A stretch of 64,000 nt of DNA from Gilvimarinus japonicus (GTDB lineage Bacteria > Pseudomonadota > Gammaproteobacteria > Pseudomonadales > Cellvibrionaceae). The stretch lies in contig NZ_AP031500.1 of the NCBI RefSeq assembly GCF_042847215.1, forward strand, positions 3,286,001 through 3,350,000, given 5' to 3'. The position numbers and the translations under genes were made by a program. Under the pieces are notes generated by a model, which saw nothing but the letters and a program-made list of their open reading frames with translations, had not been told where the DNA came from and did no database searches. Numbering within the stretch: position 1 is the first letter of the stretch; each line of letters begins with the position of its first letter. This document shows, one piece after another, positions 35,418 through 43,899 of the stretch.

Positions 35418-35849
35418 ATGACTGCGACACTGATTCCCGACATTGCCGAGCTGATCCCCCACCAAGCACCCATGGTGCTGGTGGATTCTATCACCGCTTG
35501 GGACGAACACCATATTATCTGCCACGCCACTTCACACATAGAGCGAGACAACCCACTGCGCGATGACGGCCGCCTTTCAGTATTTGCCGGTGTCGAGTAC
35601 GCCGCTCAAGCGTTAGCCGCCCACGCGCGCCTAAGAGAACCAGGCCTGCCACCCAAAAGGGGGATGATTGCCACCGCATCCAAGCTAACCCCTTGCTGCC
35701 AGTGGCTCGACGAGCATACGGGCACCTTAACCATTCGCGTTGAGCTGCTCGCCAGTAACCTTACAAGCTCAATGTGCCAGTTCCATATAACCTGCGGCGC
35801 CACCGACATTCTCAGCGGCCAACTGACCGCCTTGACCGCCGAGCCTTAA
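35418..35849 (+). CDS. Second ApeP-like hotdog dehydratase
   Basis: 143 residues with LIPHQAPMVLVD (about 13-24) and GVEYAAQALAAH (about 58-69), the same two motifs as the protein at 20536-21042, so the cluster has two ApeP-type proteins. It is transcribed divergently from the main operon and precedes the phosphopantetheinyl transferase gene by four bases. Predicted to dehydrate or bind 3-hydroxyacyl-ACP. Confidence 0.82.
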   Translation: MTATLIPDIAELIPHQAPMVLVDSITAWDEHHIICHATSHIERDNPLRDDGRLSVFAGVEYAAQALAAHARLREPGLPPKRGMIATASKLTPCCQWLDEHTGTLTIRVELLASNLTSSMCQFHITCGATDILSGQLTALTAEP

Positions 35850-35853
35850 GACT

Positions 35854-36585
35854 ATGCCAACCAACGTTTGGCTTTGCCCGGCCGATCTACTTACTGCCAA
35901 CATGCCTCAGACAACGCTCTGGCTAAAGCGACTTTGCGATACCGAGCGCGCGCGTATGCAGCGCTACCGCACCGAGCAACAAAAATACGGATTTTTAAGC
36001 GCGCGAGCGCTGTTGCGCACCATTTTGGCCACTTACTGCCACCAAAAGCCCGAGCAACTTCGATTTATAACAAACCGCGCCGGCAAACCGAAACTCGAAC
36101 ACCCACATGCACCCCATTTTAGCCTGAGCCACAGCGGCCACTGGATCGCCTTAGCGGTGGCCCCCGAGGGCGCTATCGGCATTGACCTAGAGCACCCACG
36201 CAAGCCACGCAATGTCATGGCCATCGCCCGCCACTACTATCATCCAAGTGAGCACCAACGGCTCTCGACCCTCGATGAGCCAGCGCGTAGCCGCGAGTTT
36301 TACCGACTCTGGACACTGAAAGAGGCCTTTTTTAAAGCCCGGGGCACGGGCATATCAGAGGGTTTAAACCGCGTACGTATCGCACCAGAAGGCCAACAAC
36401 CGCCGGCGTATTTTGACTTCGAGCCAGAGTTCGCCCGTAAAACCGGCCGCAACACACTTCCCAGGCAATTGTATTACCACCACGAGCCTATGGGGATCGA
36501 GGGTCTCCATATGGCGCTGGCACGAGCGGGGCAACCACTCTGCCCCCAGATCACGCTATTTTCTCATAACCAGCTGGCAGAATAA
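35854..36585 (+). CDS. Sfp-type 4'-phosphopantetheinyl transferase
   Basis: 243 residues. The Mg/CoA-binding residues appear as Asp111 and Glu113 in IGIDLEHP and Glu157 in WTLKEAFFKARG, with PHFSLSHSG near 87-95. Transfers phosphopantetheine from CoA to the serine of carrier proteins; in this setting it should activate the two ACPs of the APE cluster. It shares a transcript with the dehydratase at 35418. Confidence 0.94.
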   Translation: MPTNVWLCPADLLTANMPQTTLWLKRLCDTERARMQRYRTEQQKYGFLSARALLRTILATYCHQKPEQLRFITNRAGKPKLEHPHAPHFSLSHSGHWIALAVAPEGAIGIDLEHPRKPRNVMAIARHYYHPSEHQRLSTLDEPARSREFYRLWTLKEAFFKARGTGISEGLNRVRIAPEGQQPPAYFDFEPEFARKTGRNTLPRQLYYHHEPMGIEGLHMALARAGQPLCPQITLFSHNQLAE

Positions 36586-36656
36586 GCACACAGCGGTAGC
36601 CCGTCAGCTACACTACACAGATAAGACCCACTGATAGAGCCACACAGCTATACCAA

Positions 36657-37592
36657 ATGCAGCAAAACCGACAGATCATCATAGGAAGCAAACCTATAGG
36701 GACGTGGCCAATTTTGTGCTGGATTTTATTTCTCCTCCCGGCCATCAACGCCTATGCTGAGGAGCTTGCAGACAACAGTGCCAGCATCACCAACTACCAA
36801 TACCGCACCCCCGGCTCCACCGGCGACCATCGCTTTAGCTACGAGATGGAACTGTTGCGTTTAGCGCTCGACAAAACTACGCCCGAATTTGGCCCTTACA
36901 CCCTAACGCCCGCCGCCCCCATGAACTTACCCCGCGCCATGGCGCTGGCCACAGGCAAAGACAATTTAATTTTTAAAACCAGTTACGCGCAAAAGCTAAC
37001 CAACACATTTTACTACCCCGCCTACCCCATCGATCGCGGAATATTCAGCTACCGAATCTGTTTTGAAAACAACCAATCGGCCACACAAACCGGCAACATC
37101 GTCAACCTCGAGCAATTGCGCAAACTCAGTATTGGGCAAGGTGTCGGCTGGCTCGATAGCGACATACTTAAACACAACGGGTTTTCCGTCATGGAGGCCG
37201 CCAACTATGAAAACCTATTCCCCATGCTCGCAGGCGAGCGCTTTGATTTATTCTGCCGCGGACCGAGCGAGATACAACCAGAATGGCAAAACTATGGCGA
37301 CATCGGCGGCTTTCGTATCAACCCAAATTTAGCCCTTTATTACCCATTACCGCGCTTTTTTTGGGTTCACAAAAGTAAACCCAAGGTTTTTGCCCGCCTT
37401 AATCGTGGGCTTCAGCTCGCCTACACCGATGGCTCGGCACTCGAGCTTTGGCGCAAGCACTACCAGGCCAACCTCGACGCCATTAACCTTAACAACCGCC
37501 GGATTTTTATTTTGCGTAATCCGTACCTAAACAACATTAATCCGCAGTACAAAAAGTATTTCTTAGGTCGTGAAGAGCTCAGCAATTACTAA
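36657..37592 (+). CDS. Periplasmic solute-binding-like protein
   Basis: 311 residues. After a 17-residue N-terminal tail, a hydrophobic signal (about 17-35, ending in NAYA) precedes a bilobed SBP family 3-like sequence: an EMELLRLALDKT helix near 63-74, LSIGQGVGWLDSDILKHNGF as the second lobe start, and FDLFCRGPSE. It resembles the transporter substrate-binding-domain proteins found alone, without ABC partners. No catalytic residues identified. It follows the transferase gene by 71 bases and may or may not be co-transcribed. Ligand unknown. Confidence 0.7.
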   Translation: MQQNRQIIIGSKPIGTWPILCWILFLLPAINAYAEELADNSASITNYQYRTPGSTGDHRFSYEMELLRLALDKTTPEFGPYTLTPAAPMNLPRAMALATGKDNLIFKTSYAQKLTNTFYYPAYPIDRGIFSYRICFENNQSATQTGNIVNLEQLRKLSIGQGVGWLDSDILKHNGFSVMEAANYENLFPMLAGERFDLFCRGPSEIQPEWQNYGDIGGFRINPNLALYYPLPRFFWVHKSKPKVFARLNRGLQLAYTDGSALELWRKHYQANLDAINLNNRRIFILRNPYLNNINPQYKKYFLGREELSNY

Positions 37593-38086
37593 ACACCGAA
37601 ACAAAAGCACTTCACAAACGTCAAAGGCCACGCTTAAAACAAGCCCCACCTAATACACCGGGCAAAAACCAAAACAGCTCGAACGAGCGACCCTGCCATT
37701 ATTAAAGTCATTAAACATGGGTAACGCCACATTAGCGCTTAAAGCAGCATTAGGCTTTATGGCTATCACTTATAGCAATTTTTATCGACGGTAAAACGGA
37801 AACGCCCGGTGCCTGATCACCGAGGTTAACAGTTGCGCTACCGAATCAATAAAATACAGGCCAGGTCAACGTAAAAACTATAGGCGGCGGATTGCAGAAA
37901 CCTATTAACGCGAACTCATTGGGCGTTCAGATAAGTATGGACCACCGAAAAATCATCCACGAAAGCGAACTGGGAGGAGTTAGGAGAGTTATAGAACAAA
38001 CCCGTCAACTTAGATTATCAACGAATGAACAGCGAGAAAATAGACATCCTGGCCATGACAACCCATGGCCAGGAAAAACACTTGAC
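37593..38086. other. Intergenic region between the solute-binding protein and the sulfatase
   Basis: 494 bases between convergent genes. No supported gene. It contains a 10-bp hairpin at 38048-38073 next to the sulfatase stop, listed separately. The rest shows no repeat or RNA gene that I can recognise. Confidence 0.6.
38048..38073 (-). terminator. Hairpin downstream of the sulfatase, possible terminator
   Basis: CCTGGCCATG and CATGGCCAGG form a 10-bp stem around a 6-base loop 14 bases beyond the stop codon. On the minus strand the T tract that follows is weak (ATGTCTATTTTC), so termination is plausible rather than certain. Confidence 0.5.
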
Positions 38087-39589
38087 CTACTGTTTAGGGG
38101 TGAAACTACCACCCTCTTGGCGAGGCGGAAACTCTTCGAACGTGGCCATAAAGTTCTTAACCAGGTTCTGCAGCGGCACAAAAGCATACATATGACGCAC
38201 GAGCCAATCATCATAGTATGAAGAGTCCTCTGGCGCCATCTCGAACGGATCGGCACGAAGGTCAATTAGCATAGGCGCCTTTAGTGGAGTTTGCGCGTTC
38301 ATCCAAGAGCCTAACCCTTCATGCTGCTGAATGGAGAAATGCGCCTTCCAAGGGCCATAACGAACAGCGCCCAATGAACCATCATCCACAAACGCAAAGA
38401 ACTCTTTACGTGGCCAAGCCTCATCCGCCCCTTTTAAGCTGGGCAACACGTTATAACCATCCAAATGGACTTTAAACTTCTTGTTTCCCGCCTGATGACC
38501 TTTTAGCAACCGCTGTTTTATATCCGATTCACCAGCCGCTGCCATCAAGGTTGGCACCCAATCTTCTAGCGAGATAATCTCATTATTCACTTGGCCACCG
38601 GGGATCTGAGCCGGCCAACGAACCATCATAGGTATACGGATACCGCCTTCCCAAGTCGATGCTTTTTCGCCCCGGAATGGACTGGTGCCACCATCTGGCC
38701 AGCTGAATTTTTCAGCCCCATTATCAGTGGTGTACAGCACGATGGTGTTATCGGTAATACCAAGCTCATCCAATTTATCCAGCAGTACCCCAACATGCCC
38801 GTCGTGCTCCACCATGCCGTCGGCGTGAACTCCGCGACCAGTTTTGCCCGCTGACTCTGGCTTCAGGTGGGTAAAAATATGCATGCGCGAAGCGTTGTGC
38901 CAAACAAAGAAAGGCTTACCGGCCTTGTGCGCTCTTTCGATAAAGTCGAGCGTAGAGGCAAGAAACTCTTCATCGATAGTTTCCATTCTTGTTGATGTCA
39001 AAGGGCCGGTATCTTGAATTTTGCCATCCGCCGTAGATTTTATAACCCCACGAGGGCCGAATTTTTTGCGAAATTCTGGATCTTTTGGATAATCAGGGTT
39101 TTCCGGCTCCTCTTCAGCATTCAAGTGGTACAAGTTACCAAAAAATTCATCAAAGCCGTGGTTGGTGGGCAAAAACTTATCCAAATCACCCAAGTGATTT
39201 TTACCAAACTGACCGGTGGTATAGCCAAGTGGTTTAAGCAGTTCTGCTAAGGTGGGATCTTTCTCTGAAAGGCCGATAGGATCTCCAGGCATACCGATCT
39301 TCAATAGGCCCGTACGCTTCGGCGATTGACCGGTAATAAAGGCTGCACGGCCCGCAGTACAACTTTGCTGTCCATAACCATCGGTAAATAACACACCGTC
39401 ATTGGCGATTCGATCGATATTGGGCGTGGTGTAGCCCATCATTCCGTGGTTATAAGCACTGGTATTAAACCAGCCGATATCATCCCCCATAATAACTAAA
39501 ATATTGGGCTTTTCGGCAGCCAAGGCTGAGGTGGAAAGCAACAATGCGCCAATGACGCTTGCCACTTTATTTACAAGGGTACCTTTCAT
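38087..39589 (-). CDS. Exported arylsulfatase-type sulfatase
   Basis: 500 residues. Signal peptide 1-25 (LSTSALAA). The catalytic formylglycine motif is CTAGR at 77-81, a CxAxR-type version of the usual CxPSR. Metal ligands Asp36 and Asp37 in IMGDDIGW, and YTTDNGAEKFSWPDGG near 290-305 as the second metal/lysine site. Ribosome site AAAGGA. An aerobic formylglycine-generating enzyme would be needed; none lies in this window. Probably removes sulfate from algal or host polysaccharide, although the substrate cannot be read directly. Single gene, convergent with the solute-binding protein. Confidence 0.93.
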   Translation of the reverse strand: MKGTLVNKVASVIGALLLSTSALAAEKPNILVIMGDDIGWFNTSAYNHGMMGYTTPNIDRIANDGVLFTDGYGQQSCTAGRAAFITGQSPKRTGLLKIGMPGDPIGLSEKDPTLAELLKPLGYTTGQFGKNHLGDLDKFLPTNHGFDEFFGNLYHLNAEEEPENPDYPKDPEFRKKFGPRGVIKSTADGKIQDTGPLTSTRMETIDEEFLASTLDFIERAHKAGKPFFVWHNASRMHIFTHLKPESAGKTGRGVHADGMVEHDGHVGVLLDKLDELGITDNTIVLYTTDNGAEKFSWPDGGTSPFRGEKASTWEGGIRIPMMVRWPAQIPGGQVNNEIISLEDWVPTLMAAAGESDIKQRLLKGHQAGNKKFKVHLDGYNVLPSLKGADEAWPRKEFFAFVDDGSLGAVRYGPWKAHFSIQQHEGLGSWMNAQTPLKAPMLIDLRADPFEMAPEDSSYYDDWLVRHMYAFVPLQNLVKNFMATFEEFPPRQEGGSFTPKQ

Positions 39590-40051
39590 ATCAACATCCT
39601 TTTTGTGGAAGATAGCAAGATTTAATAGTAGTCAATAATTATTGCAAAAGCGATCTCATATGACGCGATACCATAATAAGTATCGTCAACAGGCATCTGA
39701 TGTATAAACGACACATTGTCGCACCAAGAAAGCGCTCTTTTACCGCCACTAAATCAAGCAGCGACCTGGCATACAATTCCCTCAAGACCTAGAGCAATAG
39801 AAGTATCTGCACACAACGCGATGCATCCTCTCGGCCCTTGCTATAAGTCACAACCTGAGTTTCATCACTTTCAGCTCACTAAGTGATTGGTCTTAATATG
39901 CCTGTACCATCGGCAGCTTGTAAGCCTTTCCTATTGGCTTAGCTGGCTTAACCACAACTTAAACTTAGCATACTGATAGCGACCACGCTGAAGACGCACC
40001 TCCAGCGGATACAACGGGGGCACATAGGACAGATACGGATAGGCCAGACAC
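39590..40051. other. Intergenic region upstream of the sulfatase
   Basis: About 460 bases between the sulfatase start and the tRNA terminator. No gene is supported. The sulfatase promoter should lie in the part near 39590-39660, which is A+T-rich, but no box pair stands out. In many gammaproteobacteria further tRNA and rimP-nusA genes would be found beyond the tRNA-Leu; they are not here. Confidence 0.55.
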
Positions 40052-40077
40052 AAAAAAGCCCCGGCTGGCGGGGCTTT
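40052..40077 (-). terminator. Rho-independent terminator after tRNA-Leu
   Basis: On the minus strand AAAGCCCCG pairs with CGGGGCTTT (AAAGCCCC stem at 40055-40077) and is followed by six T residues. It ends the secG/tRNA transcript. Confidence 0.85.
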
Positions 40078-40110
40078 CAAGACGATATGGGAGCATATCG
40101 GTTAACTAAA

Positions 40111-40195
40111 TGGTGCCCAAGGCCGGACTTGAACCGGCACGGCTTACGCCACTACCCCCTCAAGATAGCGTGTCTACCAATTCCACCACTTGGGC
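40111..40195 (-). tRNA. tRNA-Leu (anticodon GAG)
   Basis: 85-nucleotide class II tRNA with encoded CCA. Acceptor stem GCCCAAG pairs with CTTGGGC; D-loop TGGAATTGGTAGACA; anticodon loop TTGAGGG closed by a CTATC/GGTAG stem gives anticodon GAG; long variable arm; T-arm GCCGGTTCAAGTCCGGC. It lies 23 bases after the secG stop, the usual place in gammaproteobacteria. Confidence 0.97.
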
Positions 40196-40218
40196 AATTC
40201 TATATTAGCTACTCACTG

Positions 40219-40635
40219 TTAAGGAGCGGCTGGAACCTCATCTTCTGCAACACCGGCACCTTGCTCGACGCTCGGCACATCAGAGCCGCCGGGGACGTCT
40301 GACTCATCGGCAGATGCGTCAACAGCACCGCCAGCCGCAGGAACGTCACTCTCAGCGGGTGCGGATTCTATCACGCTCGGAATTGAATCGTCAGCTATGG
40401 AAGAGCTATTTTTTGCAATAATAGCGAGACCAAAACTGGTACAGAAAAAGACAAACGCAAAAATAGCCGTGGCGCGGGTAAAAAAGTTACCACTGCCCTC
40501 ACTACCAAAGACGGTTTGCGATGCGCCAGCACCAAAAGAGGCACCGGCTGAGGCGCCTTTGCCCTGCTGCATTAAGATCAATGCAATGATGGCCAGCGCC
40601 GTTAAGATATGAACAATCAGTACTATTTTTTCCAT
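40219..40635 (-). CDS. secG: Preprotein translocase subunit SecG
   Basis: 138 residues with two membrane helices (about 3-22 and 53-74) joined by the QQGKGASAGASFGAGASQTVFGS loop typical of SecG (first 20 residues of it conserved). The C-terminal 60 residues are acidic and Pro/Ala-rich, longer than in E. coli (110 residues), a frequent variation. Part of the SecYEG channel. GGAG lies close before the ATG. Located between tpiA and tRNA-Leu as usual. Confidence 0.96.
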   Translation of the reverse strand: MEKIVLIVHILTALAIIALILMQQGKGASAGASFGAGASQTVFGSEGSGNFFTRATAIFAFVFFCTSFGLAIIAKNSSSIADDSIPSVIESAPAESDVPAAGGAVDASADESDVPGGSDVPSVEQGAGVAEDEVPAAP

Positions 40636-40656
40636 TACTCCGCTCTCTTTACGAGC

Positions 40657-41442
40657 TTACTGTGTCATGCCAGTAGCAACCTGTTCGGCGCTCTGACATA
40701 TCGCTATAAATTCTTCTGCGTTAAGCGATGCTCCCCCTAAGAGGGCGCCATCGATATCCGGCTCGGCAAACAAGCTCAGCGCGTTGTCGGCCTTAACGCT
40801 GCCGCCGTACAATATGACTAAACCGTTACCCTGGGCACCGAACTGACCGCGGATAAAAGTGTGTACCTCTTGGGCTTGCTCTGGCGTCGCCGTTTTACCT
40901 GTACCTACCGCCCAAATTGGCTCATAAGCTACCACGGCACGACTAAACGCCTCTAAGCCCGCCGCCTCAATCACAACTCTAAGTTGCTGACCAATGGCGT
41001 CAAGCGCATTTCCCGCCTCACGTGCTTGCTCGGATTCACCGACACATAAAATGGGGGTTAGACCACTCTCTTGCGCCGCTAAAAACTGCTCTGCCACATA
41101 CAAATCACTTTCGGACTGCATCCGGCGGCGCTCGTTGTGACCGACAATCACATAGTGACAACCACAATCCGATAGCATTTCACCAGAGATCTCGCCGGTA
41201 AAAGCGCCATTGGCACGCGGATTAAGACTTTGCGCCCCCACAATAAGCGGGCTACTCGCAAGCGTCTCGGCCAGTTGTGGCAAATACACAAATGGAGGAC
41301 AAATCGCAGCATCAACGTGTTGCAGCGGACGCCAGCCAGACAAAATTGCTTGGAGTAACCGGTCGTTGGCGGCACGAGTGCCGTTCATTTTCCAGTTACC
41401 GACGACTAACTTGCGTCGATCTCCTCTGGACTGCAATCCCAC
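40657..41442 (-). CDS. tpiA: Triosephosphate isomerase, GTG start
   Basis: 261 residues. GNWKMNG near 15-21, catalytic His in VIVGHNERR, catalytic Glu in VAYEPIWAVGTG, and the phosphate loop LYGGSVK. The GTG at 41442 is chosen because GGAGG lies eight bases upstream, giving an N-terminus of MGLQSRGDRRKL; a longer frame to 41505 lacks a ribosome site. Interconverts dihydroxyacetone phosphate and glyceraldehyde 3-phosphate. Twenty-one bases before secG. Confidence 0.97.
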   Translation of the reverse strand: MGLQSRGDRRKLVVGNWKMNGTRAANDRLLQAILSGWRPLQHVDAAICPPFVYLPQLAETLASSPLIVGAQSLNPRANGAFTGEISGEMLSDCGCHYVIVGHNERRRMQSESDLYVAEQFLAAQESGLTPILCVGESEQAREAGNALDAIGQQLRVVIEAAGLEAFSRAVVAYEPIWAVGTGKTATPEQAQEVHTFIRGQFGAQGNGLVILYGGSVKADNALSLFAEPDIDGALLGGASLNAEEFIAICQSAEQVATGMTQ

Positions 41443-41533
41443 TTTGGTGTCCTCCGTAAAACGGCCGCCAATGGTATCCGAACACTCTTCAAGATACAAC
41501 GGCAAATTGCCCTAAAAACCGTAGGTTACGCGA

Positions 41534-42871
41534 CTAATTCAGCGCCTTTTCCACCTCTTGCGCGAGCTGCCCGGCCAAGCGCTTTACCTCGGCGCGATCT
41601 TCACCTTCAACCATAACCCGAACGACCGGCTCAGTGCCCGAAGGCCGCAGCAGGACCCGGCCACGACCACCCAGCTGTTGCTCCGTGGCGGCGACGGCGG
41701 ACTGAACGGCAGGATCACTGCTTAAATCGACTTTTTTCAAGCGATGGACATTGATCATAGTTTGCGGCAACTTCACCATCCCCTGTTTAGCACTGTGCAG
41801 AGTTTTGTCCATAGCACTAATCGCCAGCAAAATCTGCAGGGCCGAGATGATGCCATCACCGGTGGTGGTCACATTGCCACAGACGATATGCCCTGACGAC
41901 TCCCCACCCAGCGTCCAACCATTATTGCGCATGGTCTCGATCACGTAGCGGTCCCCCACTTTAGCGCGAGCAAATGGAATACCTAGCGCTTTAAGACCGA
42001 GCTCGAAGCCAAAATTACTCATAAGGGTGCCCACCACACCGGGGCAGCCACCGCCGAGCTTGTGCTGATACGCCGCGATGATGTAGAGCAGCTCATCGCC
42101 ATCGACGACCTCCCCCTTGTGATCGACAAAGATTAAGCGATCACCGTCGCCATCAAAGGCGATACCCAAATCGGCCCCCACTTCCTGCACTTTTTCTTTC
42201 AGTGCCTCGGGGTTAGTCGAGCCACAACTGCGATTAATGTTCGTGCCATTGGGCTCGCAAGCAAACGGGATGACTTTAGCGCCCAACTCACTAAAAACAC
42301 TTGGAGCAATGTGGTACGTGGCGCCATGAGCGCAATCCACCACGATTTGCATCCCCGAGAGCTTAAACCCCCAAGGCATAGTACCTTTGCAAAACTCAAT
42401 ATAACGACCCGCGGCATCCGTGATCCGGCGCGCCTTACCAAGCCGCTCCGCCGTCACCATCGGCTGTTCAAGCTGCTCTTCTATGGCGTGCTCTATATCA
42501 TCGGGTAGCTTAGTGCCCTCCGCGCTAAAGAACTTAATGCCGTTATCAAAATAACTGTTGTGCGAGGCGCTAATGACAATGCCGGCTTGCGCCTGAAACG
42601 TACGGGTTAAATAAGCAATGCCAGGCGTAGGCATTGGCCCTAACAACCCGACGTCGACCCCTGCGTTAATCAAGCCCGCCTGCAGTGCAGACTCAAACAT
42701 ATACCCCGATATCCGGGTGTCTTTACCAATTAGGATCAAGCCCGGCCCGTCGTAGTGATCCACTAACACCCGGCCCGCCGCCCAACCCAGTTTAAGCATA
42801 AAGTCAGGAGTGATGGGCGTTTCGCCCACGCGTCCGCGAATACCATCGGTACCAAAATATTGTCGGCTCAT
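41534..42871 (-). CDS. glmM: Phosphoglucosamine mutase
   Basis: 445 residues from the ATG at 42871 (MSRQYFGTDGIRG), the family length. Phosphoserine Ser103 in ISASHNS; metal-binding DGDGDR near 240; sugar-binding GGESSGH near 325; phosphate-binding RPSGTEP near 410. Converts glucosamine 6-phosphate to the 1-phosphate for cell-wall synthesis. Starts five bases after the folP stop. Confidence 0.97.
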   Translation of the reverse strand: MSRQYFGTDGIRGRVGETPITPDFMLKLGWAAGRVLVDHYDGPGLILIGKDTRISGYMFESALQAGLINAGVDVGLLGPMPTPGIAYLTRTFQAQAGIVISASHNSYFDNGIKFFSAEGTKLPDDIEHAIEEQLEQPMVTAERLGKARRITDAAGRYIEFCKGTMPWGFKLSGMQIVVDCAHGATYHIAPSVFSELGAKVIPFACEPNGTNINRSCGSTNPEALKEKVQEVGADLGIAFDGDGDRLIFVDHKGEVVDGDELLYIIAAYQHKLGGGCPGVVGTLMSNFGFELGLKALGIPFARAKVGDRYVIETMRNNGWTLGGESSGHIVCGNVTTTGDGIISALQILLAISAMDKTLHSAKQGMVKLPQTMINVHRLKKVDLSSDPAVQSAVAATEQQLGGRGRVLLRPSGTEPVVRVMVEGEDRAEVKRLAGQLAQEVEKALN

Positions 42872-42876
42872 ATTTA

Positions 42877-43770
42877 CTAACTCTCTTTCTCGCACCAGCC
42901 ATCTTGCACAGCTAGGTGAACACTAATCATATCGCTGGTGGCGGCCACATCGTGCACTCGAATAATATTGGCACCGCGCAACACACTCTCGTGCGCTAGC
43001 GCCTGTGATCCAGGCAAACGCTTATCAACATCGCGGCCAAGTAACGCGCCTAACAAAGATTTACGCGACAAGCCTACTAAAAGCGGCCGCTGATATCGTT
43101 GGAACTCAGATAAACCACGCAACAAGGTTAAATTTTGCGCCAGTGTTTTGCCAAAGCCAAAACCTGGATCTAGCAGTACCCTGTCGCGATCGAGGCCAGC
43201 GGCTTCACAAGCGTCCAGCCGCTGAGAAAAAAAGTCATGCACCTCGCGCATTACATCGGGGTAAGTTTGTAGGTCGCTCATATTGTCTGGCTCGCCACGC
43301 ATATGCATCAAGCATACTGGCAGCCCAGTCAGTGCCGCGGCTTTCAACGCGCCCTCTCGGCGCAGCGCGCGCACATCGTTGATCAAACCGGCGCCTGCCG
43401 CAGCCGCCTCGCGCATAACCACTGGGTTGCTGGTATCCACCGATACAAGTGCCCCCAGCTCGCGGGTAATCGCCTCAATCACGGGAATAACCCGCTCCAG
43501 CTCTTGCGCCTCAGAAACCGGGGCGGCACCGGGGCGAGTAGACTCGCCGCCCACATCGATAATAGCGGCGCCTTCGGCCAGCATTTGACGGGCGCGCTCT
43601 AACGCCAGCGCAAGATCAACGGAGGCGCCCTTAAAATAACGGCCACCATCAGAGAAGGAGTCGGGTGTGGCATTCAAAATGCCCATCACTTGCGGCCGCT
43701 CAAACACCAAGCGATGAGCAGCGCAATTTATAGGGGCAAGCGAACTAGAGGCAGACGAGGGCAAGGGCAT
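42877..43770 (-). CDS. folP: Dihydropteroate synthase
   Basis: About 297 residues; ATG at 43770, with a GTG nine bases upstream as alternative. Has VMGILNATPDSFSDGG near 28-43, DVGGESTRPGA near 70-80, VSVDTSN, and the C-terminal RVHDV. Condenses the pterin with p-aminobenzoate in folate synthesis. An Ala/Ser-rich N-terminal extension of about 15 residues is unremarkable. Usual order ftsH-folP-glmM. Confidence 0.95.
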   Translation of the reverse strand: MPLPSSASSSLAPINCAAHRLVFERPQVMGILNATPDSFSDGGRYFKGASVDLALALERARQMLAEGAAIIDVGGESTRPGAAPVSEAQELERVIPVIEAITRELGALVSVDTSNPVVMREAAAAGAGLINDVRALRREGALKAAALTGLPVCLMHMRGEPDNMSDLQTYPDVMREVHDFFSQRLDACEAAGLDRDRVLLDPGFGFGKTLAQNLTLLRGLSEFQRYQRPLLVGLSRKSLLGALLGRDVDKRLPGSQALAHESVLRGANIIRVHDVAATSDMISVHLAVQDGWCEKES

Positions 43771-43860
43771 ACTGGTCACGGCTTAACGAATAAGATTTGA
43801 CTAAAACAGTCGAGTTATAAACGGCTTTATAACAGCGCGGAATTTTAGCCGGATACAAAT

Positions 43861-43880
43861 AACCCCGCAAAAGCGGGGTT
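43861..43880 (-). terminator. Hairpin between ftsH and folP
   Basis: AACCCCGC, a TTTT loop and GCGGGGTT form an 8-bp stem 20 bases past the ftsH stop. The following TTATTTG is a weak T tract, so it is likely a partial terminator that lets some transcription into folP. Confidence 0.6.
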
Positions 43881-43899
43881 ATAGTACGGCATGTGCGGC

